From Macrostomum hystrix (taxonomy: Eukaryota > Platyhelminthes > Macrostomidae): a stretch of 64,000 nucleotides of DNA. Below, piece after piece: positions 29,967 through 42,202 of this stretch (the stretch's first letter is position 1; each line of letters begins with the position of its first letter). A model generated the notes under the pieces. The model did not search any database. It was not told the DNA's origin and saw nothing but the letters and a program-made list of their open reading frames with translations. The stretch covers positions 8,285,501-8,349,500 of the forward strand of contig CATNEN010000029.1 in assembly GCA_950097015.1 (NCBI GenBank), read 5' to 3'. The translations under genes were made by a program, and so were the position numbers.

Positions 29967-32900
29967 TCAAGAGGGAGCTGTTTCGCCGCTTTGATTTGGT
30001 CCCAGATCTTCGCCAGTGACAGTAGACACAAGGCGGGTTCGCTGCAACGACACTGGCACACCGACGGAGCCCATGTGATCCGATCCCGCCAGCCGACGCT
30101 CCAGGGGTGGCACCACGTGGGTTAGCGGCGACATCTCCGTGCCACCGTAGGCTTGGATAACGTCCACAGTTGGATTCCATCTGGGATTAGAGTCACCTAA
30201 ATTGTTATAGCATGGTCACTGCTGGCGATTGTTACAGCAGGAAATTGTCCCAACAGGCAATCGTCACTACAGGCAATTGTCCCAACAGGAAATTGTAGTG
30301 AGTCGCTAGTTACTAGGCTTAGCATCTAGCTCCCTCTCATTGACTAGCTAGTCATCGCCGCTGTGTGGTTTAGTTTAGTCTCCCTTAAAAGTTTAGTTAA
30401 TGAGTTGGTTACAGTATAAAACTTTGGCCGGTATTTCCACGGTTTTTCCACGGCAGTTTTGGCACGCCCACGGTAATTCCGCCTGCCTAAATCTTTCCAG
30501 CCAATGAGAGCGCTAGAAAGGCCTCCGTCAATGGCAGAGTTGGAAGGGATCCAAACCGTATATAAATACGAGCCACACTAGAGCCCAAAAATAAGAGCGC
30601 GTCGCGAGCACCGGCCGCGGAGTCTAAGTCTTAAGTTAGGGGTTTGGACAAGCAATACCTTACCTTACGCTTGGATAAGTGCGGCCAGCATCAATTAGGA
30701 CTAGAAGAAATTTGGATAAGAGCGTCTTTGTATTAGATAGTAGGCAGCGAGAGAACTCTTGGATAAGGGACCAACTCTTGTCATTAGCTGATTAGGTAAT
30801 TAGGTTGCTGGGATTTCTTTTGGATAGGAGTCATACGCAGACGTGCAGGTGATCTCGTGAATTCGAGACCTGCTGTTGGTACAGTAGTGAGATATCTCTT
30901 GGCCGAAAGATTAATCCTGTCAGGGACCTATTAGGGATTGACCGCCGTCTCCTCCGTTCAGCAGCGTCCGTGTTTAGCGTGGATATTGTCCACAGACATT
31001 GTCTCCCAGTCTCGTACCTCAGGTGTTTATTTCAGAAGCTAACCAACATGTTTAATTACAAATACTCGTAATTCTTCTCACGATATTTTAAATGATTAAA
31101 AAGTAAGGAAACAACAATAGCTCACCTTTGAGCCAATCGATCGCGCAGTCGCCTCTGTACATCGGCTCCCAGTGGCGCAGCAGCGGATAATACAAGTCGC
31201 ACCGAACTAAGATTGGCACGTTCAGTCAGCGAATGCTGCAGTAGGAACAGCACTAAAGGTGGCACCAGGGCCATCTGGGTAATCCTGTGACGCTCAATAG
31301 AATTCAGCATTAATTCCGGATCAAACTGGGGCAATAGGACTGTGGTGTAGCCCAGAGCCAGGCTCATACTGACAATGGTAAAGCCGGATATGTGAAAGCA
31401 GGGCAGCAGGCCAAGGGAAACTTCAGTCAATTCGGGAAATCCTGCAGTAGCAGCCAGCTGTAGGGGATTGCAGTTCAGGCTGGCGTGGCTCAGCGCTACG
31501 CCTTTAGGCAGGCCGGTAGTGCCGCTGCTGAATGGAATGGCCGCCACGCTGTGAGCATCGCAGGCTGAGGGAGTGATCAGGTGAGCAACTTGATAGCTTA
31601 AAGTTTGCAGGACACTGAATCGCGTGCTGGCCGGGCCGCTATTGGCTCTGACCCTCACGCGAATGTGATTGGTCGGGGACCGGTGGGGCCAGAAGCTCCG
31701 CTCTGTACTCTCTAGGGGGGCAGCCCCACCAATAGTCTTTGTTCATCTTTCGCGTTGTCAATAGCAACGACTAGGTACGCTTTCTAAGCTCAATCTTGAA
31801 CAAGGCGAAGAATAAGCCAATATGTTAGTTTTTCACTGCACACAAAAACTTACGAACATCAAACGATTGAAAAGCAGCTCCCGAATCGGTTGTCAATCGG
31901 TTAAACGACAGAATTCGACCACTGCCTCCTCCAGCGCCTTCGCCGTCAACAACAAAGACTGTGCGCAGATCTGGAAGATTATCATCGCCAGCGGCTTGAA
32001 TCAGTTGTGACAGTCGGGCAGCGCCAACAACAGCCATTGTGGCGCCAGTGAGCTTCAAGTGGTAGGCCAGCTCTCGGGGCGTGAACTGATTGAGTACCAG
32101 ACGATAATAACCGGTAAATTTTGGGACTTGACTAAAATCTCGTCTGCAGAATTCCACCAGAATCAGGAAATCTGAACTCCTAAAATCATAACCCCGAAGC
32201 GATTACTTCCCAAAAACCCAGACACATTTTATATCATATATTACATACATGTAATAATAATAATAATTATTATTATTATTATTACACAAACCCCAATAAA
32301 CAATCATCTAAAACCTTTAAAGGAACACCTAACACTTTAATCTAATCCTGAAATTTATCACCTGAACTCTAAAACAATACCTGAACACAACGAAATTCGG
32401 AATCCTAAACTCCAGGAACCCTGAAACCGTAGCCAAACCCTGAAACCGTAGCCAAACCCTGAAACCGTAGCCAAACCCTGAAACCGTAGCCAAAGCCTGA
32501 AACCGTAGCCAAACCCTGAAACCGTAGCCAAACCCTGAAACCGTAGCCAGACCCTGAAACCGTAGCCAAACCCTGAAACCGTAGCCAAACCCTGAAACCG
32601 TAGCCAAACCCTGAAACCGTAGCCAAACCATGAAACCGTAGCCAAACCCTGAAACCGTAGCCAGACCCTGAAACCGTAGCTAAACCCTGAAACCTTAGCT
32701 AAACCCTGAAACCGTAGCCAGACCCTGAAACCGTAGCCAAACCCTGAAACCATAGCCAAACCATGAAACCGTAGCCAGACCCTGAAACAGTAGCCAAACC
32801 CTGAAACCGTAGCCAAACCATGAAACCGTAGCCAGACCCTGAAACCGTAGCCAAACCCTGAAACCGTAGCCAAACCCTGAAACCATACACAAACCATGAA

Positions 32901-33568
32901 ACCATACGCAACCCCTGAAACCTAACCAAACCCTCAAACTTTACACAAACCCCTAGCTAATAATCGAATTATATCCTGCCTTCGAACCCCAAGACACGAT
33001 AAAAAATACTAAAGGAAAAGGAAGGCAGGTTCAACTGAGAAACTGAAAGTTAACCTCTAGCCACTAAACTTAACACAAGCCATTAAACCCAAACGGAACA
33101 GGCGCTCTGCTTGAAGATACTAGCTGCCCTCGCATATCTGAACAAAAAACTAACCATGGGATTAATTAGTGTCACGGCGCCGCCAATGGCAATGGCTGCC
33201 AGTTGGGCCACAACAAATTCCGGACAATTGTGCAGCACCATGCCCAACACCTGGCCGGGACCAAATCCTGACCGAATCAGAGCGCTGGCAGCCTTGGCTA
33301 CTCGCTCTTTCAATTCTGCATAGCTGACAGTGGAACTGTCTGGAGCAAACACTAGCGCCGGCTTGCTGCTTAACTGATCAGCTCGGGACAGGGCAAACTT
33401 TGCATAGTTCACCTCTGGCTGAGGAACTGATGGAGCTGGCGACTCTAATATAATTGAGCCAGCAGATGAGGCAAAGCTGCGATTACTGACACCTGATGCA
33501 ATGGCCAATGACTTGGATTGGCAAGAAAGTGTTAGCCTGGATAGTGTAAACAGGCGTGGCCACATCAT
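29967..33568 (-). pseudogene. 3'-truncated duplicate of the acyl-CoA synthetase
   Basis: Exons 1-3 are intact copies at 33568-33155, 32085-31854 and about 31588-31126. Exon 4 starts at 30180 but is cut at 29,981 by the duplication junction, after sequence encoding LGPNQSGE. Reading on gives four foreign codons and a stop at 29,967. The product of about 440 residues would keep the AMP-binding loop but lose the GWYHTGD and DRLKEF segments and the catalytic C-terminal lysine, so it should be inactive. It has its own copy of the upstream region, and a transcript could run into the intact gene. Exon sequence is unchanged, which indicates a very recent event or an assembly artefact. Confidence 0.85.
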
Positions 33569-34110
33569 GGCTGGAAATTGAAAAACGATTGTATTGTAAT
33601 TGCATAACACACTCCAATTCAATGGTTATTTTTGCATATAGCCTTAAGCCTTCTACAAAAAAACAAAGGCTATAGTATACAAATGTATAGTTTGTGCATA
33701 TAAGATGTTCTAGGTAAGTAGGTAAATCTAACTTAGAAATTGTGAACAAAACTGTACTCATAGACACAACAAAATTATTTTGATATTTTAAGCTTAGATT
33801 AAAGTTTTTTAAAGTAGATAGCTACAATGTGTAAAAAATAGGCCAAACAGGTCAAACAGATCTTTGAAAGCCTTGGTCTAGTGACCTACCATATGTATGT
33901 ATATGATAGCTAACTTAAGTTATGTATGGCATAGGCTATAACTATATCCTATAACTATGGCATAGGAAAATAAAGGTAGCCAGATATGGCAACAACACTT
34001 ATCTATTAACTAGCTGGCTATACAAAAAAATTGGTTTAGCCAGATTGTCACCGCAGGTAAGACAATAGTAAAAAACAATTTAAGTTCTAGATAAGAGTAT
34101 TGGGCAAGTC

Positions 34111-34382
34111 CATACATGCGCAACCTCCCAAATCTTAGCCGGCCGTGCGACTTAGTTTTAGCTCTCATTTGCAACTTAGTTCGTTTCATTGCTCTATTTA
34201 CAACTTAGTTTGCTCTCATTTGCTCTCTTTTTCTCTCCCCTTTTTCCTTTTCTTCATGCCTTCCTTTTTTGTCCCTTGGTCCCCCCTTTGATTTTTTTGC
34301 ACTTGGTTGATTGGTTTTTGCGACTTACCTTGCTTGGCCCTTGTTTCACCCGGCCGGGTCGGCCGGGTGTTGCGCATGTATG
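34111..34382. mobile_element. Second copy of the 272-bp MITE (duplication)
   Basis: Identical to 26,375-26,646, including the ggcaagtc flanks. It arose by the segmental duplication, not by new transposition. Confidence 0.85.
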
Positions 34383-34999
34383 GGCAAGTCAAATAATCAT
34401 ATCAATATATAATATAGAATTTACTTAGTTCTATTCCAGATAGCAGAGTTCTAGTCTCAGGTGTGGAAACAGCTTTGAAAGTTCTAGGTCTATTTTTATT
34501 TGCTAACCAATATATATATAGTATATAATTAGCCAACTATTATGCTTATATAATGGCCTAGTTTTTGCCATAGCTAACAAGTAGGCCCCTAGCTAACTCT
34601 AGTCATTCTATGATAGAGTGATAGTGTATCAATTTATTAAATCATGTGTTCCTTAAGTTTTTTTCTTTCCAATATAGCTTAGGCTAAGATAGTCAGATTT
34701 TAATGCTCTTTCAAATTATTTAGCTTATGCTATGGAAATTAATCTCTACACCCAGTTTAAGCCTATTCTTTTAGCAAAGCAAAGTGCTTTTTAATATATG
34801 TATTTTGGCCAAATATTCTTGCTTCTAGAGTTACAGACAGGTTCATCCAAAGGAAGAAACTGATTTTCATAACAGAATGGGGCTAAGGCCCTTTAGGAAA
34901 AACTTTTGGATAGGCCTATACCTGGTATATTTTGGAAAATACCCTCCGATCCACTAGGCCTAGAAGCCTATGTAAGACTATAAAGTATATCCTATATCT

Positions 35000-35976
35000 G
35001 GGAGCACGAGACTTGCCCGCAGGCGAACTGCCCGCCGAGATTTGCCCGCAGGAGATTTGCCCGTCGAGATTTGCCCGCCGAGGTTTGCCCGCAGAGATGT
35101 GCCCGCAGTGCATTCTGCCCGCAGGAGATTTGCCCGTCGAGATTTGCCCGCAGAGATTTTCCCGTCGAAATTTTCCCGTCGAGATTTGCCCGCAGAGATT
35201 TGCCCGCAGAGATTTTCCCGCAATGTCGTGGGGTCCCCGACATGCACCATATAGGACTCCATGGCTTATTTACTGGATTTGTCATTCGGTGGTTGAGCAG
35301 ATCGAGGTGATAAAATCCAGGCGGCTGACATGTGAATTTGAAACAGACAGCGCTCCACCAGCTAGAGATTCCAATACCGGGACCGGGATTTGAGAGCAAA
35401 CACCTGGAATTCCAATCTCAGGACTTAAAATTGCCCACCATTCAGCGGGATTTCAATTTTTCGGGATTTGCTGGGACTGAAAATGCTGGGGATTTTATGG
35501 GAGTTGGACAGGAATATCCCGAACCCGACAATCCTGGGATTGGAAACTAGCCGGGATTTTACCATCCCTACCACCAGGCACCAGCAAAAAATTGCTGCTA
35601 CAAAAGATTATAGAACAGGCTACAGTAATTTAGCAGAAAGGAAATTTGAGGTGTCTGCGAAATGCCAAAGAAATATCTTATGCATTTGCGGCAGTAAGAG
35701 TTTCAGATTCACACGGTTGAAATCTGGCAGGTAAATAATTTCGATAAGTATAAGTCGATTTTTGCAAGATTAAAACTGCATTGCGGGAAAATCTCTGCGG
35801 GCAAATCTCGACAGGCAAATCTCAATGGGCAAATCTCGACGGGCAAATCTCCTGCGGGCAGAATGCACTGCAGGCAAATCTCTGCGGGCAAACCTCGGTG
35901 GGCAAATCTCGACAGGCAAATCTCCTGCGGGCAAATCTCGGCGGGCAGTTCGCCTGTGGGCAAGTCTCATGGACCC
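35000..35976. mobile_element. Second copy of the MULE-like fold-back (duplication)
   Basis: Identical to 27,264-28,240 with the same cctatatct flanks; carried along by the tandem duplication. Confidence 0.78.
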
Positions 35977-36536
35977 CCTATATCTATATATATAAAAGTG
36001 AAAACTCTGTCTGTGTGTGTGTCTGTCTGTGTGTGTGCAACCTTTTGTCTTTATAGATGCCGAAACCGCTCAACCAAATTGCACCAAACTTTGCACATAC
36101 CTAAAACCACCTACGCTGAGTGCAATAGGCTACTCAAATTCCCGAAAAATCATTTCCATCCTGCTCAAAAGTGCAAAAAACTGCTCAAAAATCGTCAAAA
36201 AATCACTCAATTCGACATATCGTCGCCCCACTTTGTCAGAGTTTCTCCAAATTTGATCCACTTACACTTTACATGTTTTCCAACAATGCTGTCAATTTTG
36301 AACATCTCTACTCAATCCAGAGCAAAGCTGCATCATCTCAAAGTGAGTCACTTTTTTTTTCCGAGGACAGCCACCCCAACTCCCCTCCGCCACTCTGCGG
36401 GCCAAATTTTATTACAGCCACCCCCTCCCTTCCCCGGGCGCCGAAGCCCCAGACTGTACATTGTATTTCAAGCCGTGAATGTACACAGCCCAAACCCCTA
36501 GACTGTCTACTGGCCCCCAAGCAGCACTGAGACTGA

Positions 36537-37232
36537 GTGCGGTGGCGTCCCAGTGCGCAGGGCTCTCCGGTTGATATTTCTCTCCAGCCAGCCTATTTCT
36601 CTCGATATGCTGATGTTGACTGGCTGTCAGAGAGGGCAATTCTGTGTCCTAGAAATGATGCCGCCAACGAAATTAACTACCAACTGCTTCAGGAGTTGCC
36701 AGGTGCAGTTTTCACCTACAAGTCAATTGATACAACGTTGACTGATGACACCGCTGTGGAGTATCCTGTTGAGTTTCTGAACTCTCTAGATCCTCCTGGA
36801 ACTCCATCGCACAACTTGCAGCTGAAAGTTGGGGCACCAATTATGCTCCTCCGCAACCTGAATGCGCCAAGGCTGTGTAACGGCACCAGACTGATAGTCA
36901 GGCGGCTCTTCCCACACGTGATTGAGGCCACGATAATGACTGGATCTGGCAGAGGAGAGTCTGTGTTCGTTCCCCGGATTCCAATTATCCCCACGGACCT
37001 GCCATTTCAGTTCAAGCGACTGCAGTTCCCTGTGAGAGTGTGCTTTGCGATGACTATTAACAAGGCTCAGGGACAGTCGCGGAAGGTGGCTGGCATCAAC
37101 CTGGAGACTCCTTGCTTCTCGCATGGGCAGCTTTATGTCGCCTGCTCCCGTATTGGAACTCCAGCTGGCCTATTCATTTTCGCACCAAGGGGAAGAACGA
37201 AGAATGTGGTGTATCCCCAGGCCTTGAGGTGA
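36537..37232 (+). mobile_element. Second copy of the Helitron helicase fragment
   Basis: Same 231-codon frame as at 28,801-29,496, with no difference in the encoded residues; part of the right duplication unit. Confidence 0.85.
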
Positions 37233-37384
37233 CTCGCAAGCAATTAATAGAAAAGTAGTCACGAATTGACCTTGACTTGTCTAACTCTGAACTCTGAAAC
37301 AGTTTAATTTTGTTTCTTTGATATTGTTATTGTTATGTCATGGCTATTTTACTTATGTATACGCGTGTACATGCATACTGTATA

Positions 37385-37658
37385 CAGAGGCAGATTTAGG
37401 GGGGGGGCAGGGGGGCAGTCGCCCCCCTAAATTTTAATCATGGGAATAAGATGCACCCACCAGGGGCGCCAGTTGCAGCACTGGCACCCCTTTTCGGCCG
37501 CTGGCGCCCTTTTTTCAGCCGCTGGCTCCCGTTTTTCAGCCGCTGGCGCCCTTTCTTGGCTCCTGGCGCCCTTTTTCTGCCGCTGGCACCCCCTCTGTGA
37601 TTCTCATGGCGCTCCCCTGACAGACCGCCCCAAAACAAAATTCCTGGATCTGCCACTG
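37385..37658. mobile_element. Second copy of the hAT-type MITE (duplication)
   Basis: Identical to 29,649-29,922 with the actgtata flanks; it ends 58 bp from the right edge of the duplication. Confidence 0.88.
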
Positions 37659-37716
37659 ACTGTATAGAGGAGTGGCTAAGAGACATGTTTCTAAAGAAGT
37701 AATCAAGAGGGAGCTG

Positions 37717-38003
37717 TTTGGACAAACTATTCACTTATTTTTTACTTAAAACGCCCTTAAACAAACTCTTCACTTTTCATTAATGCAGTAAATAAATAAA
37801 TGGTGACCTTCACTATAAAGTTAATACAGAGACGTGAATTGCTTACTGCTTTGCTTTAAATTTCTGCCCCAAAAACAACGGGCAAAAAAAGCTAGTGTGA
37901 AAATAAAGTAATAAACCAGTATATAGAGTTATTCATATGAAATAATCCGCAAACTTTTACTTAACTGCATTTAATTATTTTTCACTTTTGTTTCTCATTT
38001 CAG
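37717..38003. other. AT-rich spacer to the right of the duplication
   Basis: First unique sequence after the duplicated unit. It ends in a pyrimidine-rich TTTGTTTCTCATTTCAG, a strong splice-acceptor candidate. Confidence 0.5.
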
Positions 38004-38210
38004 CCAATTTATTGGTGGCTAGAAGGACCTCTACACCAACCAACTATGATTGTGCCCAAGGCCAATCTAAGGCCAGCAGCCGAGCTGTGTGACATTGACA
38101 TCACGCTATGTGAGCTTGTGCTGCTAAGGTCTAACAGCCAGCAAACTATTCGCTGGCTGGCCACCTACAGCAAAATTTGCAGGCGTGTGAACAATGCCCT
38201 GAGGCTCTAG
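38004..38210 (+). CDS. Possible orphan terminal exon
   Basis: After the strong acceptor TTTCTCATTTCAG, a frame of 68 codons runs open to TAG at 38,208-38,210. It includes PIYWWLEGPLHQPTMIVPK and TIRWLATYSKICRRVNNALRL. Composition is coding-like against a very AT-rich background, and the frame is open exactly from the acceptor. An internal ATG is at 38,046. No family is recognised. It could be the last exon of a host gene or of a mobile element, with its upstream exons lost or lying beyond the duplicated block. Confidence 0.35.
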   Translation, partial: PIYWWLEGPLHQPTMIVPKANLRPAAELCDIDITLCELVLLRSNSQQTIRWLATYSKICRRVNNALRL

Positions 38211-40129
38211 CCATGTGGCTAGGGCCTACAAAGGCGGGATAGAGCCGAATTTGTTGATGGCTATGACTGGCATGTCTAACCTACAGGATGCAGAAAAGTA
38301 TACAAAGGGCAGCTTTTTTAAGGGCACCCGATTAAAAAAATGTTAAAATAATTAAATGCAATAAAGTAAAAGATTGCCAAATAATCATTTTCATAACTGA
38401 TAAGTGCTGCTTAGACACTGATAATATATATATGCTACCATAAAGTAATTAAAGCTACAGATTATATAAGAAGTGTTAGGCCAATCTGGTTGACAAAATA
38501 ATATAATTTAAATCATAGGAAAAGAGCCCTACAAAAATATAAAAATCATCATAGGCCTAAAAATTTGACCATCCTTGGATTCATAGTCTTGAACATTACT
38601 GGAAAGGGAAATACTTATGGACCACCTTATACCATCCTACCATCATATTTATAGCCCTGTGCTATTAATCCCTTAATGCTATCAAACTACTTCCTCCCAT
38701 ATAGGCCTATTTAAATCTTAGCAATTGGCATGTCGACTGTATGTACTGTAGGGCCTACCCTTATGACTATGTCTGGTCTAGATGTGCATCTATCCAGATT
38801 GGATGAAAAAACTTAAAATGAATGTAAGTCTTGTCCTTTGGCTTGCCATTCCGATCTGTTTCAGTGTTTACATTTACAATTTACATGGAACCACCTAAAA
38901 GGCAGTAAACTAAGATCAGAGATTGCATTTTTGTGCACCAAGCAACATCGCAATATAGGCCCCTATAAGCACAATATCTAGACTCATTACGTCTCAAGCA
39001 TTTTATTCCTACAGAGCAATAGATTTATCTAGAGATGTTACCATAAAAGCAATATTTTGATCTTCTTCGGTTAATAATATGGTGGAAGCCTAATACAGAA
39101 AAAACTAATGTGTATTCCCAGTTTCCAAAACGCCTTAGCCATGAAAAGTATTCAACATCAGTACTATTACTGACAGTACAATATAATATAATAACTTTTG
39201 TTTCGCTAAAAATGTGCGTCTATAAACCTGATATAGATAAATTTATTCGTCAGTAAAGTTAGTTTATAAAATAATTCAGGTTTATTTTAATGAGGATACG
39301 TAAAGTTCATTTAAAAGTTTTCGCGGTCGTTCACATTTTTAAATTAACGAAGTTAGCTGCTTGCTGCACGCGATTTAATCATATCAAAGCTGTATATTTC
39401 CTTGAGCTTTGATATAGAGGCTATATGTAGATATAGATTTAGATGATATTAGACTAGACTAGGTTAGATAAGACTGGATTTAGGTTAGCTAGATTTAGAT
39501 AAGATATATGCAAATTTTATGGCAAATTTATAGCTAATTTGTATCCATTAGCTATGTATGGGCATAACCATTTTTAGAACAACTGTTATGTAAAAGTGTT
39601 ATGCATTTGTGAATGTTGTGAATAGCTACCTGTAACAATCATTTTTTAGATTTTTACAATAATATATATTTCTTTTTCTTGGGCCTTGCATAAATACAAT
39701 TCTTACTTAAAGAAGTCACAAAATTATAACTGTTGTAACTTACAATTGTGATGTAGTCTCTAACAATTGACAGATAAAAATTGTTACATGTGAAACAACT
39801 TGGCTTATTTTAGACTATATATTTAAGCAATGAGTGACATAACTTGAATCAGCTATCAATTTTGCAAGGAAAAATAAATACACAATTGAGCATTGCACAC
39901 AAATGAGCAGAATATATTGCATGCACTAATGTATGCAGAGGAATATAAAACTTTCTATAGAGGAAACACTTGACAGCCCCCACACCCCATGCACAAGTAC
40001 TCAAGCCTCAGCACAGCACAGCAAATCATCATACCACTACACTACACCTCTCCCAACAAAGCTCAAAAACTGTTTTAAATAATTTTTAATGGAAAATCAA
40101 TGTTAGGTGGAACATACTTTGTGGCCAGA
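38211..40129. other. AT-rich gene-free stretch
   Basis: Unusually free of minisatellites for this window. No exons, RNA genes or element ends were recognised. Confidence 0.4.
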
Positions 40130-41090
40130 ATGGCTGAGTCTAGGCTCTGCCTTGGCAGCTTGAATGGGCTCAGTAAGTTCAACTTTGACTGCCAACTCTG
40201 ATCTGGCATTAGACTAGAGCTGCTCTTTAGGGCTGTTTAGGCCATCCTCAGTTAGTAGCTCCATGATTGAACACTTACTCAGGTGCTTAAGATATAGCAG
40301 TTGGATGATAGCAAAGATAATTGGTGTGACATTGAATAACTCTGTTGGCAAATTGAACTTGTACCACTGCAGGCTCTCTTTCCTGGTTACAACTGGGCAC
40401 CCATATAGCTGCTTTTATCCAAAACTCTGGGTGTATACCACTACTCTCTCTCTCTTCAAACAACTTCTGCTTTAAAGTAACAATGTACCATTGTTTCTGG
40501 GTCTCCTGGCAATGGAGAACTCATTTTGCAATGTTGGGATATAGTTTGTCCAGAAACAACCACAAGGTATGCCCCATCAGGAGTTCATATGGTGCCATAC
40601 CAGTTTTCAATTACAATGTGATGTGGTAGCTCATAAGAAACTGGGATACTTGAGTCTTAAGCAACCCATTCAACTGTTTTTCAAGCAAGCACTTCAAACT
40701 CTGTACAGCCATTTCTGTAAGTCTGTTGGATGCTTGGTGATATAGTCGGGTGTGAACATGACAAATGCCCTTGTAGCAAAGCATAGTCAATTTTTAGTGA
40801 CCACAACCTCTGGTAGGCTGTGTGTGCTGAAGCTTTGGCATAGTCACTCTGATATTGTCATAGCAGTTGCTGACAAAGTTATCTGAACATTGATCCATTT
40901 TGAGTAAGCGTCCACAATGAATAGCAGCATCTTGTCTCAGATGGGCCCAGTGTTATCAATATGCAGGCAAGGCGACGGTTGTAGCAGCATTGTTGAAGAC
41001 TCTCTTTGATTCTGTTGACACACAGTGCAACCATAGACTCCATCTCCTGGTCTATTCCAGGCCCACAGATGTAGCTACATAGTAAAGCAT
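40130..41090 (-). pseudogene. Decayed Ty3/gypsy-type integrase
   Basis: Fragments in changing frames on the minus strand keep the order of a gypsy integrase. First is a zinc-finger-like PGIDQEME, then C-x-x-C-Q. The catalytic-core-like FIVDAYSKWINV follows, then SLPEVVVT, then QSLKCLLEKQLNGLLKTQ and GMAPYELLMGHTL. The C-terminal LDKLYPNIAK and QETQKQWYIV come last. Frameshifts and stops are frequent, and no LTR, protease or RT was found, so this is an old relic. Confidence 0.72.
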
Positions 41091-42202
41091 TATACCATTA
41101 CAAATTTGTCTCTACCAACTATTTTTATAAGCCTAGGCTATAAGATATATCAAAAGTATTGACCAGAGCACCTTTCTATTACATTTTTTCTATTTCTAAA
41201 GCCATATTAGCCATATTGCCTAGTCTACAAAAGTCCTAGTTAATAATAGCTATAGCCTAGCTATTACAAAAACAATAACTTATGGTTGTTTTGTTTTGTT
41301 TTTCTAGAGTTTTGTTATTGATAACAATGATGCATTACTACTAAGACATTACAATGCCAAAAATATTATTCTGTTTAAGCTAATGAGTTGATCAAATGAC
41401 AGAAGTTGAAGTATAGGGCCTGCTTTGCCTTTGAAACATGCGCTACTAAGTCTATTAACTATAAGAAGTAGTGAAAATGCAACTTAATGTGCAATTAACT
41501 TTGAGTACATATTGGGCAGCTGTAACTGTACACCCACTATACATGTATACATTGCTTTAAGCTAGCTATTTGGGGTTACAAAGGGGTTCTCACAAGAAAC
41601 AAGCCATTTAAAGTTAGGAACTGGATATGAGAAATCAGAATTCCCAAAACTATCGCTATTCCATAGTTTTAGCATCTGTTCAAAAGACAAAATTATATAT
41701 TATATATGTCTTCCTATAGCCAATCAACTGCATGTAAGTCTGTAACTATAGTATTGTATATAGTATAACTATAGTATAACACCAATATTTTTAGTAACTT
41801 TAAAGTGCATGATCTTTTTGAATGAATGACGCCTTTGGTGTCAAGATTGCTACTTTCTAGTTTAACTATGTATTTCTTTTTTTCTAATCTTTATTGTCTG
41901 TAAACAGACTTGCCATTTGATGAATAAGTTGTCATAATTAAGTAGCTATTATCTATTTAAATTCAATGCTATCTTTCCAGCATGCTGCTACTATTTAGAC
42001 TAGCCAACTTTACAACTGCAACAATATTTTAATAGATTTAAGTTAATGTGTCTGCAAGCACATTAGACTAATTTTAATCGCTAAGCAGTAGGCCATAAAT
42101 TTCGAAACCATAATTCTACTAACTAGAAGGTTGGCTGCCATAGCAGCTAGCCCAGCAACTACTTGGCGTGGCTTCTTTGCAACGCCAGCTAAACAGAAGA
42201 GA
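41091..42202. other. AT-rich region upstream of adenosine kinase
   Basis: No exon is firmly supported. The coding frame of the kinase stays open upstream of the chosen ATG to about 42,131 (AAIAASPATTWRGFFATPAK), so the protein could be N-terminally longer if an upstream start or leader exon exists. The promoter was not identified. Confidence 0.4.

Larger units (their letters stand above)
22245..29980. repeat. Tandem duplication, left unit (7,736 bp)
   Basis: This segment recurs immediately to the right with a constant offset of 7,736 bp, and every stretch I compared is identical. The left edge is inside exon 4 of the synthetase (actaTTTCGCCGC). The unit carries most of exon 4, exons 3-1, the upstream region, a 272-bp MITE, a MULE-like fold-back, a Helitron helicase fragment and a hAT MITE. 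Confidence 0.97.
29981..37716. repeat. Tandem duplication, right unit (7,736 bp)
   Basis: Direct copy of 22,245-29,980. The junction reads gagctg/TTTCGCCGC, and the right edge reads gagctg/TTTGGACAAAC. The left flank, junction and right flank therefore share only TTT, a 3-bp microhomology. That fits replication-based or end-joining duplication rather than recombination between long repeats. No sequence difference was found in the parts compared. Confidence 0.97.
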
